From DATNBT01 sp964579765 (lineage in GTDB: Bacteria; Acidobacteriota; Vicinamibacteria; Vicinamibacterales; CAVVIG01): a DNA stretch of 12,136 bases. A model generated the notes under the pieces. It did not search any database. It was not told the origin of the DNA and was given only the letters and a program-made list of their open reading frames with translations. The stretch lies in contig CAZOIK010000253.1 in assembly GCA_964579765.1 (NCBI GenBank), positions 1 through 12,136 of the forward strand, given 5' to 3'. Position 1 is the stretch's first letter. Each line of letters begins with the position of its first letter. This document shows, one piece after another, positions 6,472 to 12,136 of the stretch. The translations under genes were made by a program, and so were the position numbers.

Positions 6472-7854
6472 CTACAGAGTGTGCAACTTGCCCAGTTCTG
6501 CACTTGCGCGCACTTCGAGCGCGGCGCGCCGCCCGCTCTCGATGGCGCCGTTCATGTAGCCCTGCCAGCGCAGACTCGTGTGCTCGCCGGCGAAGAAGAG
6601 ACGCCCGCCGACCGGACGCGCGAGCCATTCGCGCCATGAGGGATCGAACGCCGGCCCGAAGAACGCGTAGCCGCCGCGGGCGAACGGATCCGACTCCCAC
6701 ACGATCTGACGCGACGCCAGCAGCCGCGCCGGTCCGTTGCCCAGCCACGCGAAGCCGGCCGCGAAGCGCTCGACGCCGTCCGACGCGACGGCGGCCTGCG
6801 TCGCGAGGCTCGCGCCGCCGCCGGCGAGGAGCGAGAGGATGCCCGGTTTCGCCGCCTGATCTTCGTTGCCCTCCCACAGCGCGCCGAACCCCAGCGGCGA
6901 TCCGAACGCGCGCGGCTTGCCCGGCGCGCGCCAGAAGCGCCGATCGAACTGCAGCAGCGTCTTCGTCGCGCGGCCGTAGCCGAGCGCGGCGATGGCCTGG
7001 TGCTGCAGCGTCGGCAGCGCGGGGATGACGGGAATGCGGCGCAGGATGGACGCGGGCAGCGCGAAGACCAGATAGTCCGACGTCATTGTCGCGGCCGCGC
7101 GCTGGTGCTTGATGCTCGCGTGCACGTGCTGCCCGCGGACGGAAACGGCGACGAGCTCGGCGCCCAGGTGCAGGCGAGTGCCGAGCTGCGAGGCGAGGGC
7201 CCGCGGCAGAAGATCGTTCCCGCCGGCGATGCGGAACATGTCGGAGGGACCTGGCTGATCGCTCGTCGCGAACTGATCGACGAGCGCGATGAGCGACAGG
7301 TCGTCCGGATCGGCGAGAAAGAACCCGCGCAGCCCCGTCGCCGTCGCCCGCAACTCGTCGTCGGCGTGCGTCTCGTCGAGCCACTGCGCGACGGATCGGC
7401 GCGCGATGTCGGCGGCAATCGGCGAGTCCCAGCGCTGTTCGGCCAGCTTGTACCGCCGGATCCACGGTTGCAGCGCCTCGGCGAGCCGGTCCCAGCCGCG
7501 GACGGCGCTGCGCGCGACGAGGCGCGGACGGCCGGCGCCGTCGGCGCGAACGTAGCCGAAGCCGCCGCGCAGGATCCGCGTCAGCTTCAGGCCGAGCGAC
7601 GACGCCAGGTCGCGAATCTCGTGCTGCGCCTCGTCGATCATGTCGCCGCCGGCTTCGGCGTGCTGCCGGTCGGTGAAGCCGTCGCGAACGGTCCACACGC
7701 GTCCGCCGACCCGTTCGCGCGCCTCCACGACGGTGACATCCGCGCCCATCGACAGCAGATCGCAGGCCGCGGTGAGCCCGGCCAGCCCGGCGCCGGCCAC
7801 AATCACGGAGGCGCCCGCGAGATCGCGCGATTTCGTCGCCGGAGTAGACGTCAT
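6472..7854 (-). CDS. FAD-dependent amine oxidase (flavin monoamine oxidase family)
   Basis: A 460-residue flavoprotein. The N-terminal dinucleotide-binding fold shows VIVAGAGLAGLTAACDLL (GAGLAG at 21-26), the acidic E44 at the end of strand 2 and the GG doublet of ERVGGRVW (50-52). EAGGDMIDEAQHEI follows as in monoamine oxidases, and the C-terminal FAD site is AGEHTSLRWQGYMNGAIESG (about 422-441). Family members oxidise amines, amino acids or polyamines to imines with release of H2O2; the substrate here is unknown. ATG 7854 is chosen because it overlaps the M28 stop as ATGA and gives a normal N-terminus; the ATG at 7890 would add 12 unrelated residues and overlap M28 by 40 nt. No signal peptide is visible, unlike its operon neighbours. 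Last gene of the coupled four-gene run. Confidence 0.92.
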   Translation of the reverse strand: MTSTPATKSRDLAGASVIVAGAGLAGLTAACDLLSMGADVTVVEARERVGGRVWTVRDGFTDRQHAEAGGDMIDEAQHEIRDLASSLGLKLTRILRGGFGYVRADGAGRPRLVARSAVRGWDRLAEALQPWIRRYKLAEQRWDSPIAADIARRSVAQWLDETHADDELRATATGLRGFFLADPDDLSLIALVDQFATSDQPGPSDMFRIAGGNDLLPRALASQLGTRLHLGAELVAVSVRGQHVHASIKHQRAAATMTSDYLVFALPASILRRIPVIPALPTLQHQAIAALGYGRATKTLLQFDRRFWRAPGKPRAFGSPLGFGALWEGNEDQAAKPGILSLLAGGGASLATQAAVASDGVERFAAGFAWLGNGPARLLASRQIVWESDPFARGGYAFFGPAFDPSWREWLARPVGGRLFFAGEHTSLRWQGYMNGAIESGRRAALEVRASAELGKLHTL

Positions 7855-9467
7855 CGGCTGAAACGCGCGAAGAAGCTGGTGTCGTTCCACGCGGGCCGAC
7901 TGGCGCGGTTGGCGATCTGCACCGCGAGCCGGCGCACCACGGCGACGAACGTGTCGGCCGCCTCGGCGTCAACCGGCTGCTGCAGGTCGTCGGAAGGCGC
8001 GTGATACCGCTCGGCCGTCCATCGCCCGGCGACGGCTGCCTCGGGCGAGCCCGCTTCGTAGCCGACCTTCATCGCGAGCGCGGGGATGCCCGCCTGGATG
8101 AAGCTGTACTGGTCGCTGCGGATGAAGCGGTTGCGCTGCGGCTCGGGGTCGGCCTGCACGCGAAGGTGCATGGCGCCGGCGACGGAGCGGATGTCGCCGC
8201 CGAGGTCGGACTCGTCGAGCCCGAGCACCATCAGCTCCTTGAGCGGGAAGAGCGGCAGGAACATGTCGGTGTTGACGTCGGCGACGAGCGCGTGCGGCGG
8301 CACCGTCGGATGCGCGGCGAAGTAGCGCGATCCGAGCTCGCCTTCTTCCTCGCCGGTGACGGCGAGAAACAGCAGCGATCGCGCGGGCCGATCGGCTGAC
8401 GCGTGCAGCGAGGCGGCCACCTCGAGCATGGCGGCGACGCCCGACGCGTTGTCCATGGCGCCGTTGTAGATCGCGTCGCCGTTGACCGGGCTGCCGGTGC
8501 CGAGGTGATCCAGATGCGCGGACACCACGACATATTCTTTCCGCCGGACCGGATCGGCGCCGCGCAGGATGCCGGCGACGTTCGGCGACGTCAGCCGTCC
8601 GTGCTTCACGGCGATGCTGGCCGACAGACGCGCGGGGAGCTCGAATCGCGGCAGCGGCGCGCCGGCGTCGTCGAGCTTCAGCAGATCCTCGAACGTATGA
8701 CCGGATCGGTCGAAGAGCCGCTCGGCGTGCGCCGGATTCATCGTGATCGCCAGTCGCTGACCCGGATACTGGTCGAGCGTGGGATCGGCCAGGGACATCG
8801 CCGTCTGCAGTCGCTGCGTCGTCGAACGCGACCAGGGCACCTCGACGCGCTTCGGGTTGGCAATCGCGATCGTGCCGATCGCGCCGGCGTCACGGTAGGC
8901 GCGCCAGCGCTCCGCAGCCGATCCAAAGTGCGCTTGAAGCACGCTCGGGAGCGACGGCGGCGTACCGGCTAGGTAGACGACGATTGCGCCGTTGAGGTTG
9001 AGGCCGTCGAGGTCGTCGATGTGCCGTTCCGCGATGTGGAGGCCGTGGCCGACGAAGACGAGCGGCGCGTCAACGACCCGCGACGGCTCGACGCGCAGAC
9101 TGACGACGGCGTCTTCGCCGAGCGTCAGCGGGACGAGTTGACCGTCGCGTGAGAGCGAGAGGCGCGAGCGCGCTTCGTCGATCTGGCGCGTCTTGAACGC
9201 CACGGGCTGGATGAACCCGTTCGTGCCGGCCGGTTCGAGGCCCGCCTTGCGGAACTCGGCCGCGACGTACGCGGCGGCGCGGCGATAGCCGGGACTTCCG
9301 GTCGCGCGACCCTGCAGCTCGTCGCTCGCGAGAAACGCGACGTGCGCCCACCACGCGTCGGCGCCGCTGTCTGCCGCGTGCACCATGTAGTGCAGGCCTT
9401 CAGGCCTGCCCGCTTCGGTACAACACAGCGCCGCGGCACACGCGGCGAGCGCGAGCGCACGCCGCAT
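7851..9467 (-). CDS. Exported M28-family aminopeptidase with PA domain
   Basis: 538 residues. The basic and hydrophobic start (MRRALALAACAAAL) is a signal sequence; Cys10, Cys15 and Cys16 follow but none sits in a clean lipobox. After about residue 36 comes ADAWWAHVAFLASDELQGRATGS, typical of acidobacterial M28 peptidases, then a PA-type insert (about 130-205) and the catalytic domain. Zinc-site residues are visible: H318 (SAHLDHLG), D339 (MDNASG), E373/E374 (TGEEEGELGSRYF), D401 (VNTDMF) and H489 (YHAPSDD). It probably removes N-terminal amino acids from peptides in the periplasm or outside. ATG 9467 shares one base with the TraB/GumN stop (TGATG). Oddly, residues 20-27 (GRPEGLHY) are encoded by a dispersed palindromic repeat. 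An alternative start at the Met just after that repeat (residue 28) would lose the signal. Confidence 0.92.
   Translation of the reverse strand: MRRALALAACAAALCCTEAGRPEGLHYMVHAADSGADAWWAHVAFLASDELQGRATGSPGYRRAAAYVAAEFRKAGLEPAGTNGFIQPVAFKTRQIDEARSRLSLSRDGQLVPLTLGEDAVVSLRVEPSRVVDAPLVFVGHGLHIAERHIDDLDGLNLNGAIVVYLAGTPPSLPSVLQAHFGSAAERWRAYRDAGAIGTIAIANPKRVEVPWSRSTTQRLQTAMSLADPTLDQYPGQRLAITMNPAHAERLFDRSGHTFEDLLKLDDAGAPLPRFELPARLSASIAVKHGRLTSPNVAGILRGADPVRRKEYVVVSAHLDHLGTGSPVNGDAIYNGAMDNASGVAAMLEVAASLHASADRPARSLLFLAVTGEEEGELGSRYFAAHPTVPPHALVADVNTDMFLPLFPLKELMVLGLDESDLGGDIRSVAGAMHLRVQADPEPQRNRFIRSDQYSFIQAGIPALAMKVGYEAGSPEAAVAGRWTAERYHAPSDDLQQPVDAEAADTFVAVVRRLAVQIANRASRPAWNDTSFFARFSR
9386..9409 (+). 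repeat. Palindromic dispersed repeat, copy 3 (inside the M28 gene)
   Basis: Third identical 24-nt copy (hairpin 9392-9409). It lies within the M28 coding region, read on the opposite strand and in frame, at the border between the signal peptide and the mature protein. It contributes residues GRPEGLHY and introduces no stop in that frame. Confidence 0.9.
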
Positions 9468-10375
9468 CACAGCTGCACGACCTGATAGCCTTTGGCCTTG
9501 AGCATCGACACGATGCCGTCCGGCCCAACCAGGTGCGCCGCGCCGACGACGACGAACGCGTGACGCGGGCGTGAGAAGAGCGCCTCGATCTTCGGCAGCC
9601 ACACGCGATTTCTTGCGACGAGCAGCCGGTCGTACACGACCGGATCGCTCTTCACGTCGGCCAGGACCAGGCGTTCGACGCCCGCCACGTCGCCCGCTTT
9701 CCACGAGCTCGCGAGCTTGCCGACGCTCGCCGTCTCCGTGTCGATGCCCTTGAGCGTCTCCGCGAGAAACCGGTCCTGTTGATCGGCCGACATGCCGTCG
9801 AACAGCGAAATCTGAAAGTCGGTCGTCTCGAGTCCCTGCACGGCTTTGTTCTCCGACTGCGCACGATCGAAGAAGTGCTTGTCGAGGCCGAGATCGGCGT
9901 TGAAGCCCGCCTTCTGCCATTCGGCGGCTTCGAGCGTCATCGCGAGCAGCCACGGCTTGAACTGCTGCAGCGCCTCGATCGGCATGCCGAGGCCGCTCGT
10001 GTGCTGATTGAGCAGCGCGAGCGTCGCCGGCGAGATGACCTTGTCGAGCGTCTGTCCGGCCGGCAGCATCCCGCGCGACAGCATCGAGAACTGCGTCGTC
10101 GGCGAGAGCATCTCGGCGAGGTCTGCTTCCTCGACGAGCAGGTCGGAATCCTTGAAGGCCGCATCGAGCGCGGGCGCGAGCGGATAGAAGTCGTTCGTCA
10201 GCATGTGGACCGAGCCGACGAGATACACCGTGCCGCTGCCCTTCGTGGCTTTCCAGGCAAAGGCATGCGTCTGCGCGAGCGGATGCGTCGAGAGCGCGCC
10301 GATCGCGACCGACGCGACGACGGCGGCGAGGGCGGCGCGGACGGCGCGGACCCGCCGGAGAGGGAGAAGGCTCAT
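9467..10375 (-). CDS. Exported TraB/GumN family protein
   Basis: 302 residues. The N-terminus (MSLLPLRRVRAVRAALAAVVASVAIGALS...PLAQ) is a signal peptide, likely cut near residue 35. The mature part shows the family landmarks: FAWKATKGSGTVYLVGSVHML with GSVH at 54-57, the following LLVEEADL, the central long helical region, and the C-terminal VVVGAAHLVGPDGIVSMLKAKG (275-296). TraB/GumN proteins are thought to be metal-dependent hydrolases or proteases based on conserved GxxH and Glu residues, but their bacterial substrate is unknown. ATG 10375 overlaps the upstream stop as ATGA, and the reading frame before it shows arginine-rich shadow sequence, which fixes the start. The stop shares one base with the M28 ATG. 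Probably periplasmic. Confidence 0.9.
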   Translation of the reverse strand: MSLLPLRRVRAVRAALAAVVASVAIGALSTHPLAQTHAFAWKATKGSGTVYLVGSVHMLTNDFYPLAPALDAAFKDSDLLVEEADLAEMLSPTTQFSMLSRGMLPAGQTLDKVISPATLALLNQHTSGLGMPIEALQQFKPWLLAMTLEAAEWQKAGFNADLGLDKHFFDRAQSENKAVQGLETTDFQISLFDGMSADQQDRFLAETLKGIDTETASVGKLASSWKAGDVAGVERLVLADVKSDPVVYDRLLVARNRVWLPKIEALFSRPRHAFVVVGAAHLVGPDGIVSMLKAKGYQVVQL

Positions 10376-11133
10376 GGCGCTGTCTGGAACTCCTCGAAGG
10401 TGCGTTCGATGCGATGCGCGAACGCGGCGTCGAACTCGACGCCGTCGCCGAGGTCGCGGATGAGGTTGGCGACGGCGAACCCGCCGGCGGTGTCGATCAT
10501 GCGCCGCACGGCGACGGCGCTGGTCGCGTAGGCGAGCTGCGCCTGCGCGCCCGTGAAGCGCCCGAACGAGCGCTGCAGCAGCGACAGCGGCACGGGCGCC
10601 GACTGCGCGACGCGCCGCTCGGCCCACGCCGGGTCGCTCGACTCGAGCGCGGCCGCGAGTCCCTCGTCGAGCCACATCGGGATGGGCCTGGGCGAGAGCG
10701 TGTGCACGAGCGCGTGCGTGAACTCATGCGCCAGCACACGGTCGAGCTCCTGTTCGTTGTCGAGGGCGCCGCGCATCGGCACGCGGATGGTGCCGTCGTA
10801 GGCGCCGGCCGCCCACGCCGGCGCGCGCGTGATGTCCCTGAACTGCTCGGTGGTGTAGAGCACGACCGGAATCGTGTGAACGGGGTACGTGTTCAGCACC
10901 GCGCAGATGCGATCCATCGCGCGGTTGAGCGACGCCACCGCCTTGTCGGCGAGTGGTTCGGCCGCCGGACCTTCAAACGACACGGCGAACGAGCCGCCGT
11001 AGGTCTGCTGCATCCGCGACCGCAACTCCCGGTCGCGTGTCGCCGCGTTCGAAGTCTGCGCGAGGGCGGACGCGGTCAAGACGAACAGCGCGCCCGCGAG
11101 GACGCCGATTCTGCCCGTCTGCCATCGTGCCAT
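10372..11133 (-). CDS. Exported MA-like zinc peptidase (HEXXH)
   Basis: 253 residues. A signal peptide (MARWQTGRIGVLAGALFVLTASALA, cut likely at about 25) precedes a compact gluzincin-like domain. HEFTH at 136-140 and WLDEG with E157 form the expected HEXXH...E zinc site, as in the peptidase MA-like domain (Peptidase_MA_2). The segment before it, PVVLYTTEQFRDITRAPAW...GAYDGTIRVPM, is typical of this family, which is common in Acidobacteria and often paired with TPR modules; here the TPR protein is a separate gene upstream. Substrate unknown, periplasmic or surface location inferred. The ATG at 11133 is 6 nt after a TACAAT box. The 3' end overlaps the TraB/GumN gene by ATGA. It is the first gene of the coupled operon. 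Confidence 0.88.
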   Translation of the reverse strand: MARWQTGRIGVLAGALFVLTASALAQTSNAATRDRELRSRMQQTYGGSFAVSFEGPAAEPLADKAVASLNRAMDRICAVLNTYPVHTIPVVLYTTEQFRDITRAPAWAAGAYDGTIRVPMRGALDNEQELDRVLAHEFTHALVHTLSPRPIPMWLDEGLAAALESSDPAWAERRVAQSAPVPLSLLQRSFGRFTGAQAQLAYATSAVAVRRMIDTAGGFAVANLIRDLGDGVEFDAAFAHRIERTFEEFQTAP

Positions 11134-11139
11134 CCTGCA

Positions 11140-11145
11140 ATTGTA
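11140..11145 (-). promoter_or_regulatory. Candidate leaderless -10 box for the peptidase operon
   Basis: TACAAT on the minus strand is followed by TGCAGG and the ATG at 11133, so transcription starting 7 nt after the box would begin at the A of ATG. Its first bases belong to the last heptad of the adjacent repeat array, which occupies the place of the -35 region; no TTGACA-like sequence is found there. Confidence 0.45.
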
Positions 11146-11197
11146 GTCTCCAGTCTCCAGTCCCCAGTCTCCAGTCGCGAGTCTTCAGTCGTCAGTC
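11142..11197 (-). repeat. Eight tandem GACTNNN heptads
   Basis: Read on the minus strand this 56-nt stretch splits exactly into eight 7-nt units, all beginning GACT; the third positions vary, with GACTGGA the commonest (three units), plus GACTGGG, GACTGAC, GACTGAA, GACTCGC and GACTACA. The array starts inside the end of the TPR gene, whose last codon and stop (GAC TGA) are part of the first unit, and ends in the -10-like TACAAT of the peptidase gene. It thus fills the whole 58-nt gap. Heptameric tandem repeats of similar sequence are known in cyanobacteria as STRR elements. Confidence 0.85.
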
Positions 11198-11884
11198 GGC
11201 AGCCAAATCGCGCAGGCTTGTATCGACGCGTACACCGGCGTCCAGGTCGTGGGCGATGGCGTCGGTGACGGCCGCGTCCGAGGGCATCAGGCGCATGGCC
11301 AGCTTCGGGTCGTCGGGGAACCGCGCGAGGCCGGCGCGCCAGGTGTCGCGGGCTTTGTCGCGGCTCTTCAGCCGCCAGTAGCCGTCGCCGAGCGCGAGGT
11401 AGATGTGCGCGACGTAGGGACGGTCGAGGTGCGGCGCGGCGAGCTGTAGTGCACGCTCGAGATCGGCGACGCCCTGCGGCGTCCGGTGAAAGAAGCCTTT
11501 CTCGAACCGCAGGTTGACCATGCCGCGGACGAAATAGGCGAGATCGGATGGCTCGCGCTCGATCGAGCGGGTGAGCGCCGCCGTCGCGTTGTTGCCGAGC
11601 GAGATGCGGCGGAAGGCCCCCACCGCCGGAATCTTGTCGATGTAGGCCAGCGCGAGATTCAGAAACGCATGCGGGCCGGCGCCAAGCCGATTCGCCAGGC
11701 GATCGAAGACGCGGATCGCGCGGTCGTACTCGCCGGACGCGATGACCGCCTGGCGATACTCCGCGGCGGTCTTGAGGCTCTCGGGCTTCGCGGCGACCTG
11801 CGCTTCGAGTGTCGCCAGCGTGGCGGCCGGCCCCAGCAGTGCAGACGCGAGCGCGAGAACGCCGCACGCGCGAACGACCGTCAT
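11192..11884 (-). CDS. Exported TPR-repeat protein
   Basis: 230 residues. The N-terminus (MTVVRACGVLALASALLGPAATLA) is a signal peptide, likely cut near residue 24. The rest is helical with TPR-like units: AAEYRQAVIASGEYDRAIRVFDRLA (about 40-64), PHAFLNLALAYID (71-83), ATAALTRSIEREPSDLAYFVRGMVNL (100-125), GVADLERALQLA (138-149) and AHIYLALGDGYWRLKSRDKARDTWRAGLARFPDDP (159-193). It probably acts as a periplasmic scaffold and may partner the HEXXH peptidase encoded downstream; this is inference. ATG 11884 is preferred over the GTG at 11908, since it begins a clean signal peptide and lies 6 nt after a TATTCT box. The stop codon belongs to the heptad repeat array. Divergent from the gene at 11968. 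Confidence 0.8.
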   Translation of the reverse strand: MTVVRACGVLALASALLGPAATLATLEAQVAAKPESLKTAAEYRQAVIASGEYDRAIRVFDRLANRLGAGPHAFLNLALAYIDKIPAVGAFRRISLGNNATAALTRSIEREPSDLAYFVRGMVNLRFEKGFFHRTPQGVADLERALQLAAPHLDRPYVAHIYLALGDGYWRLKSRDKARDTWRAGLARFPDDPKLAMRLMPSDAAVTDAIAHDLDAGVRVDTSLRDLAAD

Positions 11885-11890
11885 GACGGT

Positions 11891-11896
11891 AGAATA
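11891..11896 (-). promoter_or_regulatory. Candidate leaderless -10 box for the TPR gene
   Basis: TATTCT on the minus strand, followed by ACCGTC and the ATG at 11884. On the plus strand the overlapping TAGAAT (11890-11895) could serve as a -10 box for the divergent gene at 11968 with a leader of about 66 nt. The two boxes share five bases, so a bidirectional promoter is possible. Confidence 0.4.
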
Positions 11897-11906
11897 GCGC
11901 CGACAC

Positions 11907-11924
11907 ACGCAGCGGGCGCTGCGT
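11907..11924. promoter_or_regulatory. Perfect inverted repeat, possible operator
   Basis: ACGCAGCG-GG-CGCTGCGT has two perfect 8-bp arms with a 2-nt centre. It lies in the 83-nt gap between two divergent genes and covers the -35 position of the candidate TPR promoter, where a dimeric repressor could act on both directions. A simple RNA hairpin is the alternative; on the plus strand TTTCCC follows. Confidence 0.4.
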
Positions 11925-11967
11925 TTCCCTGCAGTCCGGCATGGCGTCCGGAAGAAAGCGATGCGCG

Positions 11968-12136
11968 ATGCTTCGAGTCGTCACCTCGACCTCCTCCGCC
12001 GCGCGGCTCCGCGCCGCGCGCGCATTTCTCAAGCAACTTCCGCCAGCGACTGAAGCCGTCGTCGTCGGCGCCACGCGGGGCGCCGCGGACGATTTCGTCC
12101 GTCTGTTCGCGCGGGAGTCGGGCGCGACCACGCCGG
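11968..12136 (+). CDS. 5' end of a possible AddB-like PD-(D/E)XK nuclease
   Basis: The frame from ATG 11968 stays open to the window edge (56 residues). The start MLRVVTSTSSAARLRAARAF followed by LPPATEAVVVGATRGAADDFVRLFAR resembles the N-terminus of AddB/RecB-type nuclease-helicase subunits of Acidobacteria, where a short strand-helix leads into a Walker-like GATRGAADD loop. In full-length proteins of that kind the domain would take part in double-strand break processing. The match rests on memory and a short piece, so the assignment is tentative, while the coding call is better supported by the codon pattern. Purine-rich GGAAGAAAG lies about 9 nt before the start and may be a weak ribosome site. 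An in-phase start is otherwise not seen. Confidence 0.5.
   Translation, partial: MLRVVTSTSSAARLRAARAFLKQLPPATEAVVVGATRGAADDFVRLFARESGATTP

Noticed and set aside
7852..7890. Alternative amine oxidase start at 7890
   Set aside because: It would add 12 residues with no family match and overlap M28 by 40 nt, while ATG 7854 gives the standard ATGA overlap.
9468..9953. Upstream extension of the M28 frame
   Set aside because: The extra 162 residues are shadow of the TraB/GumN gene; ATG 9467 starts a signal peptide.
10376..10675. Upstream extension of the TraB/GumN frame
   Set aside because: The added 100 residues are Arg-rich shadow of the HEXXH peptidase; the ATG at 10375 begins a signal peptide and forms an ATGA overlap.
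11142..11197. Heptad array as a CRISPR array
   Set aside because: Units are 7 nt with no spacers and no cas gene is nearby.

Overview
The window is GC-rich, densely coding bacterial DNA with no rRNA, tRNA, CRISPR or transposase. I infer an acidobacterial genome, probably of the Vicinamibacteria type. This rests on the gene style, the GC-rich codon use, the exported MA-type, M28 and TraB/GumN-like proteins, and two repeat families (a palindrome around GCAGGCCT-TC-AGGCCTGC and GACTGGA-type heptads). I remember both repeats from such genomes but could not search for them here.

Layout. Bases 2-5613 hold a rightward block: the 3' part of a zinc-independent MDR/quinone oxidoreductase, a YajO-like aldo/keto reductase, an MFS_3-type transporter, an RsuA/RluB-type pseudouridine synthase and an M3-family oligoendopeptidase F. 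The last four are almost fused: a 1-nt gap, then GTGA and ATGA overlaps. Bases 5657-11884 hold a leftward block that converges on it. Read in transcription order it is: a TPR protein with a signal peptide, an array of eight GACTNNN heptads, an exported HEXXH peptidase (MA-like), a TraB/GumN protein, an exported M28 aminopeptidase, an FAD amine oxidase, a small protein with DRR repeats, and a YccU-type CoA-binding protein. The four central genes overlap one another by 1 or 4 nt and look like one translationally coupled operon, mostly for the periplasm or envelope. At the right edge a rightward gene begins, perhaps an AddB-like PD-(D/E)XK nuclease, diverging from the TPR gene across 83 nt that carry a perfect 18-nt inverted repeat.

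Between and inside genes the most notable structure is three identical 24-nt copies of a palindromic element. One supplies the stop codon of the oxidoreductase, one lies between the convergent operons, and one lies in frame inside the M28 gene just after its signal peptide. A second theme is -10-like hexamers placed only about 6 nt before start codons, which suggests leaderless transcripts. No clear novel defence or biosynthetic system is visible. The strongest candidates for something undescribed are the repeat elements and the coupled exported-hydrolase operon.
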